A DNA stretch of 40,486 bases from Microbacterium sp. ACRRU (GCF_022346945.1 NZ_JAKRNI010000026.1:1-40486), one strand, 5' to 3'; shown: positions 27,323 to 35,087, numbered from the stretch's first letter. The notes: a model not told the origin generated them from the sequence alone. Numbers and translations: made by a program.

Positions 27323-28075
27323 ATGCGCGCTCCCGTGACACTCCCCCGCCTCACCTGGGGCGATGCCGGCCGTCCGTCCGTGCTCCTGGTGCACGGCCTC
27401 GGTTCGGACGGGGCGCTCATGTGGCGCTTCGGCGCCGCACTCGCCGACGCCGGCTGGCACGCGGTCGCCGTCGACCTCCGCGGACACGGAGACGCCCCTC
27501 GAGCCCTCGACTACTCCCTCGCCGCGTACGCGGCCGATGTCGCGCACACGCACCCGGAGTCCGGCGGAGCATGGGATGCGGTCGTCGGCCACTCGCTCGG
27601 GGGCGCGGCGGCGACCGTCGCCGCCGCCGGCGATCCCACGTGGACCCGGCGTCTCGTGCTCGTCGACCCCGCGATCCACCTTGCGGACGGCGACCGGGAG
27701 ATCGTCCGACAGAGCCAGGAGCAGGCGTTCGCCGATCCGACCGTCGCCGCCGTGCGGTCCGCGCACCCCGACTGGCATCCCGTCGACGTCGAGCTGAAGG
27801 CGCGTGCCACCCAGCGGGCGAGCCGCTGGGCCATCGAGCAGACCAGCCTGCAGAACGCGGTGTGGGACGTCCGCGCCGACGCCGCCGCGCTGCGGGTACC
27901 GACGCACGTCATCGGCGCCGACCCCGCGGTGCACTCGATCTTCTCGGGCGCGCTGGCCGCGGAGGTGCTGACGAACCCCGCGATCACGATGTCGGTGGTC
28001 TCCGGCGCGGGGCACTCGCCGCACCGCGACCGCCCCCACGACACCGTCGCCGCCCTGCTGTCCGCCCTGGACTAA
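27323..28075 (+). CDS. Alpha/beta hydrolase
   Basis: A 250-residue hydrolase of the alpha/beta fold. HGLGSDGALM (about residues 25-34) forms the oxyanion loop. The nucleophile elbow is GHSLGG (about 92-97) with Ser94. An acid near VIGADPAVHS (about 195-204) and His in SGAGHSPHRDRP (about 230-241) complete the triad. A short cap lies between about 125 and 180. Relatives hydrolyse esters, epoxides, lactones or C-C bonds; the substrate cannot be inferred. An acyl-CoA dehydrogenase-like gene follows 45 bases downstream in the same direction and could be in the same transcript. Confidence 0.9.
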   Translation: MRAPVTLPRLTWGDAGRPSVLLVHGLGSDGALMWRFGAALADAGWHAVAVDLRGHGDAPRALDYSLAAYAADVAHTHPESGGAWDAVVGHSLGGAAATVAAAGDPTWTRRLVLVDPAIHLADGDREIVRQSQEQAFADPTVAAVRSAHPDWHPVDVELKARATQRASRWAIEQTSLQNAVWDVRADAAALRVPTHVIGADPAVHSIFSGALAAEVLTNPAITMSVVSGAGHSPHRDRPHDTVAALLSALD

Positions 28076-28120
28076 GAAGCGGGGCCGCCGACGGCCAGGA
28101 TGTCCGAGCGGAGGACCAGA

Positions 28121-29293
28121 ATGGATGCCATGGCCCCCGTGTTCGATACCGCTCGGTTCCTCCCCGACGATCTGCTCGCGCGGCTGCGGGAGCGCGCGCC
28201 CGTGCACGACCGCGAGAACACGTTCCCTAACGACGACCTCGATGATCTCCGCGCGGCGGGGTATCTCGGCATCCTGGTGCCGACCGCGTTCGGGGGCGCG
28301 GGCCTCACGCTCGCCCAGGCGGCCGAACTGCAGCAGCGCCTTGCCGGCGCGGCACCGGCGACCGCGCTGGCGATCAACATGCATCTGGTGTGGACGGGTG
28401 TGGCGAAGGTGCTGCACGACCGTGGCCTCGACGACCTCGACTCCGTGCTGCGCGGCGCCGCGGCCGGGGAGGTCTTCGCCTTCGGCATCAGCGAGGCCGG
28501 CAACGACCTCGTGCTCTTCGGCAGCGACACCGCGGCCACTCCGGACGGGGATGGCGGCTACCGATTCACCGGGACGAAAATCTTCACCTCCCTCTCCCCG
28601 GTGTGGGATCACCTGGGCGTTCACGGCCTCGACACCACGTCGCCGGACGCCCCCAAGATGGTGTTCGCCTTCCTCGATCGCAGCGACGACATCGTCGCCC
28701 GCGACGACTGGGACACGCTCGGCATGCGGGGCACGCAGAGCCGCACGACCGAACTGCGGGGTGCGCACGCCCCCGCGACACGCGTCGTCCGGCGGCTCGA
28801 CCCCGGTCCGCAGCCCGACCCGCTCGTGTTCGGCATCTTCGCCGTGTTCGAGATCCTGCTGGCCTCCGTGTACACCGGGATCGCCCGGCGTGCCCTCGAC
28901 CTCGCCGTCGATGCCGCGAAGTCGCGGCGCTCGAAGAAGACGGGAGCGAGCTACGCGGCCGACCCCGACATCCGCTGGCGCATCGCCGACATGGCCCTGG
29001 CCTACGACGCCCTTCCCCCGCAGATCGCCGCCCTCAGCGCCGACGTCGACGGCCAGGTCGACCACGGCGGACGGTGGTTCTCGCTGCTCGCGGGGCTGAA
29101 GCATCGCGCGGTCACCGCCGCCAAGGCGATCGTCGACGAGGCTACGCTCGTCGGCGGCGGGTCGTCCTACTTCGCGCACACCGAGCTGAGCCGCCTGTAT
29201 CGCGACGTGCTGGCGGGGCAGTTCCACCCCTCCGACCCCGAGTCCGCCCACTCCGCCGTCGCCGGGGCCTGGCTCGGACCGGTCGACGCCTGA
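28121..29293 (+). CDS. Acyl-CoA dehydrogenase family protein
   Basis: A flavoprotein of the acyl-CoA dehydrogenase superfamily, 390 residues. The helical N-domain (1-110) has LRAAGYLGILVPTAFGGAG. The beta domain (110-215) has FAFGISEAGND and FTGTKIFTS. The helical C-domain runs 215-390. Near the C-terminus the usual catalytic Tyr-Glu-Gly-Thr region reads GQFHPSD, so the standard Glu base may be missing. This is a feature of oxygenase-like members such as DszC/HsaA, so a flavin monooxygenase role is possible. The ATG at 28121 follows GGAGGA. An ATG at 28130 has a leaderless-type CAGAAT. The stop overlaps the DUF445 start by one base. Confidence 0.85.
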   Translation: MDAMAPVFDTARFLPDDLLARLRERAPVHDRENTFPNDDLDDLRAAGYLGILVPTAFGGAGLTLAQAAELQQRLAGAAPATALAINMHLVWTGVAKVLHDRGLDDLDSVLRGAAAGEVFAFGISEAGNDLVLFGSDTAATPDGDGGYRFTGTKIFTSLSPVWDHLGVHGLDTTSPDAPKMVFAFLDRSDDIVARDDWDTLGMRGTQSRTTELRGAHAPATRVVRRLDPGPQPDPLVFGIFAVFEILLASVYTGIARRALDLAVDAAKSRRSKKTGASYAADPDIRWRIADMALAYDALPPQIAALSADVDGQVDHGGRWFSLLAGLKHRAVTAAKAIVDEATLVGGGSSYFAHTELSRLYRDVLAGQFHPSDPESAHSAVAGAWLGPVDA

Positions 29294-30567
29294 TGGCCCG
29301 CACACCGATCGCTCTCCTGAGCCCCGCCGACCAGGAGCGCCGCCGCGCGCTCCGCCGCATGAAGGGCGTGGCCCTGGGCGCCCTGCTCGGGATGGCGGTC
29401 GTGTTCGCGGTCGCCTTCGCGCTACAGCGCGAGGTGGAGTGGCTGCAGTATGTGCGAGCCGCCGCAGAAGGCGGAATGGTCGGCGCTCTCGCCGACTGGT
29501 TCGCCGTGACGGCGCTCTTCCGGCACCCCCTGGGGCTCCCCATCCCGCACACGGCGATCATCCCGCGCCGGAAAGACGAGATCGGGCAGCAGCTCGGGGA
29601 GTTCGTCGAGACGAACTTCCTCGAGGGACACGTCGTGCGCACCAAGCTCGAGGCGACCCCGCTGTCGGCGCGGGCCGGGGCGTGGCTGGCCGAGCCCGCG
29701 CACGCGGATCGGATCGCCGCCGAGGGGGCGACGCTCGCGTCGAGCGTTCTGCGCGCGCTCAGCGACGACGACGTGCAAGGCCTGATCGAAGACCTCGCCC
29801 GCGAACACCTGCTCGAGCCCGACTGGGGGCCGTCGGTGGGCGGGTGGCTGGAGCGCGTCGTCGACGCGGGCGCGCACCACGGCGCGGTTGACCTCGCGCT
29901 GGACAACATCGCGGTGTGGCTGGGCAACAACCGCGAGATGTTCCAGGGCCTGGTGTCGCGACGGCTCCCCTCGTGGGTGCCGGGCATCGCCCAGCGTCTC
30001 GTGGACGACACGGTCTACCGCGAGGCGATGGGATTCGTCGATGCGGTCCGCGCCGATCCCCGCCATCAGGCACGCGCCGCCATCGACCAGTACCTCACCC
30101 GCCTGTCCGACAACCTGCAGCACGACCCCGCCACCCGGATGCGGCTGGAAGAGGCGAAGGCATCCGTCTTCGACAGCCCGCGCGTGCGCGGGCTCGCCGC
30201 CGAGGCGTGGAACACCGCCAAGGCGGGCCTGCTGACTTCGCTCGCCGATCCCGACAGCGCGTTGCGCCGCCGCGCGTCGGCCGCCCTGGCAGACATCGGG
30301 CGCCGCCTGCAGACCGACGAATCGCTGCAACGCCGCGTCGACGGGTGGGTCATCGACGCCGCCGTCTTCCTCGTGGAGCGGTATCGGCACGACATCGCCT
30401 CGATCATCACCGACACCGTCGAGCGATGGGATGCCGATGAGACGACCGAGAAGATCGAACTCATGGTGGGGCGCGACCTGCAGTACATCCGCTTGAACGG
30501 CACGATCGTCGGCGCTCTCGCGGGGCTGGCCATCTTCACCGTCGCACACCTCGCCTGGGGGTCGTGA
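29293..30567 (+). CDS. DUF445 family membrane protein
   Basis: A 424-residue member of the DUF445 (YheB-like) family. A first helix (about 23-45) is followed by AAAEGGMVGALADWFAVTALFRHPLGLPIPHTAIIPRRK-type conserved sequence (about 56-95), the family hallmark. A long soluble alpha-helical middle (about 100-390) follows, with a final membrane helix (about 398-420). The function is unknown; the topology suggests a membrane-anchored helical scaffold at the envelope. Its ATG overlaps the stop of the acyl-CoA dehydrogenase-like gene (TGATG), so translation is coupled. A frame with an extra 300 codons upstream is a shadow. Confidence 0.9.
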   Translation: MARTPIALLSPADQERRRALRRMKGVALGALLGMAVVFAVAFALQREVEWLQYVRAAAEGGMVGALADWFAVTALFRHPLGLPIPHTAIIPRRKDEIGQQLGEFVETNFLEGHVVRTKLEATPLSARAGAWLAEPAHADRIAAEGATLASSVLRALSDDDVQGLIEDLAREHLLEPDWGPSVGGWLERVVDAGAHHGAVDLALDNIAVWLGNNREMFQGLVSRRLPSWVPGIAQRLVDDTVYREAMGFVDAVRADPRHQARAAIDQYLTRLSDNLQHDPATRMRLEEAKASVFDSPRVRGLAAEAWNTAKAGLLTSLADPDSALRRRASAALADIGRRLQTDESLQRRVDGWVIDAAVFLVERYRHDIASIITDTVERWDADETTEKIELMVGRDLQYIRLNGTIVGALAGLAIFTVAHLAWGS

Positions 30568-30594
30568 TCCCGAGACGCCGGGCGCGGCGATGGG

Positions 30595-30600
30595 TAGCCT
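30595..30600 (+). promoter_or_regulatory. -10 element of the gamma-glutamylcyclotransferase-like gene
   Basis: TAGCCT lies 6 bases before the GTG at 30607, in a 39-base gap after the DUF445 gene. It marks a new transcript. Confidence 0.55.
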
Positions 30601-30606
30601 GAACCC

Positions 30607-30957
30607 GTGAGCTCCGGTTCGGGGGTGGAACCCCTCTTCACCTACGGGACGCTGCAGCTTCCGCAGGTCCAACTCGACACCTTCGGCCGCGTCGTCGAAG
30701 GTGACGAAGACGTCCTGCCCGGCTATCGACGGGAATGGACGCCGATCGACGACGACCGCGTGACGAACCTGTCCGGCATGGACGCGCATCCCATCGTGCG
30801 ATTCACGGGCGATCCTCGCGACCGCGTCTTCGGGCGGGTCCTGTTTCTCACCGCGGAGGAGCTGGACGCCGCCGACGAGTACGAGGTGTCGCTCTACCGC
30901 CGGGTCTCGGTGTCGCTGTCCAGCGGCCGGCAGGCGTGGGTGTACGTCGGGCGGTGA
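30607..30957 (+). CDS. Gamma-glutamylcyclotransferase-like (AIG2/GGCT) protein
   Basis: A 116-residue protein of the AIG2-like/GGCT fold. The phosphate-like loop FTYGTLQLPQ (about residues 11-20) is the family's YGTL motif. The acidic EELDAADEYE segment (about 90-99) supplies the likely catalytic Glu. Family members release 5-oxoproline from gamma-glutamyl compounds or act on gamma-glutamylamines. The substrate here is unclear. It is a single gene with a leaderless promoter. Confidence 0.88.
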   Translation: MSSGSGVEPLFTYGTLQLPQVQLDTFGRVVEGDEDVLPGYRREWTPIDDDRVTNLSGMDAHPIVRFTGDPRDRVFGRVLFLTAEELDAADEYEVSLYRRVSVSLSSGRQAWVYVGR

Positions 30958-31041
30958 GCGTCGCGCCCGGCCGGCCCCAGCCCTCGTCCGGGCAGAGGAC
31001 ACGCCGCACGAGCGGCCGCCCCGCACGCTCCCCCGCGCCGA

Positions 31042-31047
31042 TATCCT
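31042..31047 (+). promoter_or_regulatory. -10 element of the leader ORF and sixA-like gene
   Basis: TATCCT lies 8 bases before the ATG at 31056. This places the transcript start at or near the leader start codon. Confidence 0.45.
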
Positions 31048-31055
31048 CGTCTCGG

Positions 31056-31127
31056 ATGCCGGATCGAGACGCGCCCCGCGCGCTCCGCGTCCGATTGCTC
31101 GGCGGCGACGATGCGGAGAGACGATGA
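31056..31127 (+). CDS. Possible 23-codon leader ORF coupled to sixA-like gene
   Basis: A short frame (MPDRDAPRALRVRLLGGDDAERR) runs from an ATG 8 bases after TATCCT and ends in an ATGA overlap with the SixA-like start. Its stop is 3 bases into the next gene. It could be a translated leader that couples ribosomes to the phosphatase. It could also be chance in a GC-rich 5' leader, since the phosphatase has its own GGAGAG ribosome site inside it. The peptide is basic with no recognisable motif. Confidence 0.3.
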   Translation: MPDRDAPRALRVRLLGGDDAERR

Positions 31128-31588
31128 TCCAACTGATCCTGGCCCGGCACGCCAAATCCGACTGGGCCGATGAAGGTCTCGACGATCACGAGCGGCCGCT
31201 CAACGACCGGGGTCGTCGCGACGCTCCCGCGATGGCGCGTTCCGTGCTGCGTCGTGGTGTGCGACCCGAGCTGCTCCTGTCGAGCACCGCCGCGCGCGCG
31301 AAGGCCACGGCGGAGGCGTTCGCCGCCGAGTTCGAGGTCGACGTGACCGAACGGGCCGAGCTCTACCTCGCGGATGCCGACGCCCTGTGGGATGCCGCGC
31401 ACAGCACTGGGGTCGCGGAGGTCATGGTCGTGGCGCACGACCCGGGTATGAGCGACCTCGTCTCGCGCCTCGCCGGTCACGATGTACGCATGGTCACCTC
31501 GGCCGTGGCGATCTGCACCTGGCACGACCATGAGTGGGCCACCGTCGGATCCGCTCCTCCCGACGAGTTCGAGCTGCTCACGCCCTGA
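31124..31588 (+). CDS. SixA-like histidine phosphatase
   Basis: A 154-residue histidine phosphatase (phosphoglycerate-mutase fold). The catalytic RHA motif is at residues 8-10 (LARHAKSDW), followed by the second phosphate-pocket Arg in NDRGRRDA (about 27-34) and the second catalytic His in VAHDPGMSD (about 104-112). The short length and the RHAKSDW motif place it with SixA, which dephosphorylates phosphohistidine on signalling proteins. No histidine kinase or PTS protein is nearby, so the substrate is unknown. The ATG follows GGAGAGACG. Its last 11 bases overlap the end of hutH on the other strand. Confidence 0.88.
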   Translation: MIQLILARHAKSDWADEGLDDHERPLNDRGRRDAPAMARSVLRRGVRPELLLSSTAARAKATAEAFAAEFEVDVTERAELYLADADALWDAAHSTGVAEVMVVAHDPGMSDLVSRLAGHDVRMVTSAVAICTWHDHEWATVGSAPPDEFELLTP

Positions 31589-33119
31589 GCGCCGCCCTCT
31601 CCACGGCGGCACGGGCGATCGCCCCGGAGACCACGAGATCGGTCACGGCCTCGATCTCCGGCGATACGAAGCGATCACGGCCCGGGCCCGCCACGCGCGT
31701 GCGCACCAGATCCCGCACGGCTGCGGTGGGATCCGCGGGCAGAAGCGGCGCACGCAGGTCGAGTGCTCGGCATCCGGTCAGCACCTCGATCGCCAGTACG
31801 CGGGCCAGGCCGTCGACGGCGCGACGCAGCTTCCGACCGGCAGCCCATCCCATCGACACGTGATCCTCCTGCATCGCGCTCGACGGGATGGAGTCCACCG
31901 ACGCGGGCGCGGCGAGTCTTTTCATCTCCGACACGATTCCCGCGGCCGCGTACTGGGCGATCATGAGACCCGAATCGACGCCCGCCTCGTCGGCGAGAAA
32001 AGGCGGCAGCCCGTGGCTGCGCGCGACGTCCAGTGCACGGTCGGTGCGTCGTTCCGACATGGAGGCCACGTCGGCGACGGCGATGGCGAGGAAATCGAGC
32101 ACGTACGCCACGGGCGCACCGTGGAAGTTGCCGTTGGATTCCACCCGGCCGTCGGGGGTGACCACGGGATTGTCCACGGCAGCGGCGAGTTCACGCTCGG
32201 CGACCATCCGGGCGTGGGTCGCGGTGTCCCGCGCGGCACCGTGCACCTGCGGAGCACAGCGCAACGAGTACGCATCCTGCACGCGGGTGCACTCCGGACC
32301 ACGGTGGCTCGCGACGATCGGAGAGCCGGCGAGGAACGCGCGCAGGTGGGCGGCCGAGGTGGCCTGTCCGACCTGCGGGCGGAGGGCCATGAGATCGGCG
32401 GCGAACACCGCGTCGCTGCCCATTTGCGACTCGACCGAGATCGCGGCCGCGACGTCCGCGGTCGTCCACAGCGTCTCGAGGTCGTGCAGGGCCAGCACCA
32501 ACATGCCGAGCATGCCGTCGGTGCCGTTGATGAGCGCGAGGCCTTCCTTCTCACGGAGCACGAGAGGCGCGATCCCCGCAGCGGCGAGCGCCTCCGCGGC
32601 GGGCACGGAACGACCGTGCTGGTCGCGCACGTCCCCCTCGCCCATCACCGCCAGGGCGACATGCGAGAGCGGGGCGAGGTCACCCGAGCAGCCGAGCGAA
32701 CCGTATTCGCGCAGGACCGGCGTGATGCCCGCGTTGAGCAGGGCCGCGTAGGTCTCCACCACGACCGGTCGCACCCCCGTCCGCGCCGTGGTGAGGGTCT
32801 GCAGACGCAGCAGCATGAGCGCACGGACCACCTCCCTCTCGACCTCGCCCCCCGTGCCCGCGGCATGGGAGCGGACGAGACTCGCCTGCAGCTGCGCGCG
32901 CCGGTCGGACGCGATGAACGTCGTGGCGAGGGCACCGAAACCGGTGGAGATGCCGTAGTGCGGCTGCGGATCGTCCGCGAGCCCGTCGATGAGTTCGCGG
33001 GTTGCGGCGACGCGGGCGACGGCATCGGGGGCGATCCGAACCACGGCCCCGTGGCGCGCGACCCGGACGACATCGTTGAGGGTGAGGCGGTCGTCTCCGA
33101 CCATCACGGCGGTACTCAT
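31578..33119 (-). CDS. hutH: Histidine ammonia-lyase
   Basis: Converts L-histidine to urocanate and ammonia, the first step of histidine breakdown; 513 residues, normal length. The catalytic Tyr is Y55 in YGISTGFG. The MIO-prosthetic-group loop is GSLGCSGDLAPLSH, so the cyclising triad is Cys144-Ser145-Gly146 rather than Ala-Ser-Gly. I recall the Cys form from Streptomyces HAL. Other signatures are NGTDGMLG, RVQDAYSLRC and VESNGNFHG. No other hut gene is adjacent. The ATG at 33119 has TGCAAT 6 bases upstream. It is divergent from the iclR gene, whose palindrome lies about 60 bases upstream of this promoter's start. Confidence 0.94.
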   Translation of the reverse strand: MSTAVMVGDDRLTLNDVVRVARHGAVVRIAPDAVARVAATRELIDGLADDPQPHYGISTGFGALATTFIASDRRAQLQASLVRSHAAGTGGEVEREVVRALMLLRLQTLTTARTGVRPVVVETYAALLNAGITPVLREYGSLGCSGDLAPLSHVALAVMGEGDVRDQHGRSVPAAEALAAAGIAPLVLREKEGLALINGTDGMLGMLVLALHDLETLWTTADVAAAISVESQMGSDAVFAADLMALRPQVGQATSAAHLRAFLAGSPIVASHRGPECTRVQDAYSLRCAPQVHGAARDTATHARMVAERELAAAVDNPVVTPDGRVESNGNFHGAPVAYVLDFLAIAVADVASMSERRTDRALDVARSHGLPPFLADEAGVDSGLMIAQYAAAGIVSEMKRLAAPASVDSIPSSAMQEDHVSMGWAAGRKLRRAVDGLARVLAIEVLTGCRALDLRAPLLPADPTAAVRDLVRTRVAGPGRDRFVSPEIEAVTDLVVSGAIARAAVERAALRA

Positions 33120-33125
33120 GACCCG

Positions 33126-33131
33126 ATTGCA
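33126..33131 (-). promoter_or_regulatory. -10-like element of hutH
   Basis: TGCAAT on the minus strand, 6 bases before the ATG. It differs from TAnnnT at the first two positions, so it is a weak candidate. Confidence 0.35.
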
Positions 33132-33165
33132 CCGCCTCGCACCGTCACGGGCGGGGCCGTTCTGG

Positions 33166-33171
33166 CATCCT
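33166..33171 (+). promoter_or_regulatory. -10-like element of iclR gene
   Basis: CATCCT lies 6 bases before the GTG at 33178. Confidence 0.4.
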
Positions 33172-33173
33172 GT

Positions 33174-33189
33174 GTCTGTGATCACAGAC
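33174..33189. promoter_or_regulatory. Perfect 16-bp palindrome, candidate IclR operator
   Basis: GTCTGTGATCACAGAC is a perfect palindrome and it contains the iclR start codon. It would lie at about -4 to +12 of a leaderless iclR transcript, so binding would repress iclR. It is at about -55 to -70 of hutH, a position suited to activation or looping. Predicted only. Confidence 0.6.
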
Positions 33190-33951
33190 GGCGCGGCACC
33201 CCAGGTGCCGGCCGCGGATCAGACGCTGCGAATACTCTCGCTGCTCGCCCGGCAGCCCGCACCTCTGGCGGCGCAGGTGATCGCGAACACCCTGCAGCTC
33301 CCCCGGTCGACCACGTATCACCTGCTTGCAACGCTCGCGCAGCACGGCTACGTCGTGCACCTCGAGGAGGAGCGCCGCTGGGGACTGGGAACGGCCGCGT
33401 TCGAGCTCGGCGGCGGGTACGCCCGACAGCAGCCGCTGGCACGCCTCGGCCGGCCCCTCTTGGCAGCGCTCACCGACCGATGGGGCGAGAGCACGCATCT
33501 TGCGGTGCTCGCCGGCCGCGACGTGCTGTACATCGTCGAGGAGCGCGCGCCACGCCGCCCGGTGCTCGTCACCGACGTCGGGGTCCGGTTACCGGCGCAC
33601 CTCGCCGCGAGCGGTCAGGCGATGCTCGCGGCGCTCCCCGCGGCGCAGGTGCGCGCCCTCTATCCGGATGCCACCGCGCTCACGCAGCGCACCGGGCGGG
33701 GCCCGCGCACGCGAGCGGAGCTGCGCGATGCACTGCGCACGGTGCGCGCGACGGGGTTCGCTCGCGAGAACGGGGAGGTGACCTCGGGGTTCCGCTCCGT
33801 CGCTGCGGCGGTGCTCGACCACACCGGGTGGCCGCTCGCCGCGGTGGCGGTGACGTGGCCGGACGATGCGCCGCGCGACGAAGCAGCCCTGGCCGCCGCG
33901 GCTCGCGCGTGCGCGGCAGAGCTCGCCCGCCGCAGCGGGCGCCGGGGGTGA
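33178..33951 (+). CDS. IclR family transcriptional regulator
   Basis: A 257-residue regulator. The N-terminal winged helix-turn-helix (about 15-75: QTLRILSLLARQPAPLAAQVIANTLQLPRSTTYHLLATLAQHGYV) binds DNA. The C-terminal effector domain (about 85-255) includes VLYIVEERAPRRPV, LPAHLAASGQAMLA, TGFARENGEVTSGFRSVAAAV and VAVTW, all IclR landmarks. Starts at 33172 or 33178 (GTG) both fit; 33178 matches the leaderless spacing. The longer frame from 32989 overlaps hutH and was discarded. The divergent layout with hutH and the shared palindrome suggest control of histidine use, with histidine or urocanate as possible effector. Confidence 0.9.
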   Translation: MITDGAAPQVPAADQTLRILSLLARQPAPLAAQVIANTLQLPRSTTYHLLATLAQHGYVVHLEEERRWGLGTAAFELGGGYARQQPLARLGRPLLAALTDRWGESTHLAVLAGRDVLYIVEERAPRRPVLVTDVGVRLPAHLAASGQAMLAALPAAQVRALYPDATALTQRTGRGPRTRAELRDALRTVRATGFARENGEVTSGFRSVAAAVLDHTGWPLAAVAVTWPDDAPRDEAALAAAARACAAELARRSGRRG

Positions 33952-34003
33952 CGTACGGCCTCAGCCGCTGACCCACCGGCCCCCGGGCCCCGCCCCGGGT
34001 TGA

Positions 34004-34054
34004 GTGTCCAAGACACGCCGTTCGGCGCCTCGCGCATCGGCGTGTCCTGGACAC
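34004..34054. terminator. Hairpin between convergent iclR and lacI genes
   Basis: A 17-base arm (34004-34020, GTGTCCAAGACACGCCG) is inverted at 34038-34054 with 16 of 17 matches. Each arm is itself a near-palindrome (GTGTC-N3-GACAC). It lies between the 3' ends of two convergent genes and may act as a bidirectional terminator despite lacking a T-tract, or be a dispersed extragenic repeat. Confidence 0.55.
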
Positions 34055-34082
34055 CGGATGGACGACGGAGGGAAAGCCGGGG

Positions 34083-35087
34083 TCAGCGCACCACGAGCCG
34101 CGGCTCCACGAGCACGTGGGCCGCGCCGGCGGTGGCGGGCCGCGGAGCGACGACCGTTCCACCCTCCCCCATCAGGAGGTCCAGAGCCCCGGATGCCACA
34201 CGCTCGGGCAACTGCTCGACGCTGGAGAGCCCGAGCGCCTCGGCGGCGGGGGTGTTGTCGAAGCCCACGACGGGGATGTCGGCGCGCCCCGCGAGCGTCG
34301 TGGCGAGATGAGCGCCGATCGCGAGCGAATCACTCGCACAGACGATCCCGCTCACGCGCGGGTCTGCGGCAAGGCCGTCGGCGACGACATCACGCGCGAG
34401 ACCGACGCTGTCTTCCACGACCCACCGGGGTCCCGCCGCGGCGCCGACGTCCTCCCGCCACCCGCGCTCGCGTTCGTCGCCCGTCCCTGAGCCGGTGGGC
34501 CACCCGAGGAAGGCGATGCGGTCCGCTCCGGCCGCGCGAAGGTGCGCGGTGGCCGCGCGGGTTCCGGCCGCGCCATCGACGTCGACCCACAGGTGGGCGG
34601 GCGCGGCGACGTCGTCCTCGCCCCACGGGCGCCCGAACGACACGAACGGCAGCCCCCGCTCGTTGAGCCACCCCGTGCGCGGGTCACCGTGGAAGGTGCC
34701 GGTGACCACGACGGCATCCACCTCTCCCCCTTCGAGCAGATCCCCCAGGCGTTCGATCTCCTCCTCCGCCGTGCGGGCGGCGTAGAGGAGAACACGCATG
34801 TCCCTTTCGCTCGCCCGTTCGGTCAACGCGTGCACGAAGCGGTCGAGGACGACTCCCGCGATGCCCCCCGCGTACGGATCGAGATGGATGCCGATAGTCG
34901 AGCTGCGCCGGGTGCGAAGGCGCCGCGCCGCCGCGTGCGGGCGGTAGCCCAGCTCGGCGATGGCCGCTTCGACGCGGAGGCGTGTCGCCTCGCGCACGAT
35001 CGAGGGGGTGTTCACGACGTTCGACACGGTCTGTCGAGACACTCCTGCCACACGGGCGACGTCTTCGACGGTGGGGGCTTTCGTCAT
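34083..35087 (-). CDS. LacI family transcriptional regulator
   Basis: A 334-residue sugar-responsive repressor. The LacI helix-turn-helix is at about 6-25 (TVEDVARVAGVSRQTVSNVVN), with the hinge helix RPHAAARRLRTRRS at about 50-63. The periplasmic-binding-protein fold follows: STIGIHLD, VDAVVVTGTF, RIAFLGWPTG, SGIVCASDSLAIGAHLA and IPVVGFDNTPAAEALGLSSVEQ. The ATG at 35087 has an AGAGGG ribosome site. It diverges from the transporter operon. The perfect palindrome at 35180-35193 is its predicted operator. A minus-strand TACGAT at 35115-35120 may be its own -10, so the two promoters overlap. The inducer is presumably the transported oligosaccharide or a product. Confidence 0.94.
   Translation of the reverse strand: MTKAPTVEDVARVAGVSRQTVSNVVNTPSIVREATRLRVEAAIAELGYRPHAAARRLRTRRSSTIGIHLDPYAGGIAGVVLDRFVHALTERASERDMRVLLYAARTAEEEIERLGDLLEGGEVDAVVVTGTFHGDPRTGWLNERGLPFVSFGRPWGEDDVAAPAHLWVDVDGAAGTRAATAHLRAAGADRIAFLGWPTGSGTGDERERGWREDVGAAAGPRWVVEDSVGLARDVVADGLAADPRVSGIVCASDSLAIGAHLATTLAGRADIPVVGFDNTPAAEALGLSSVEQLPERVASGALDLLMGEGGTVVAPRPATAGAAHVLVEPRLVVR

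Noticed and set aside
33174..33189. CRP/FNR-type site
   Set aside because: The half-sites TGTGA and TCACA adjoin without the usual 6-base spacer, so a CRP dimer would not fit. The IclR-operator reading was kept.
31482..33971. An 829-codon frame opposite hutH
   Set aside because: Low-complexity Arg/Gly/His-rich translation overlapping clear hutH and iclR. Rejected as a shadow.
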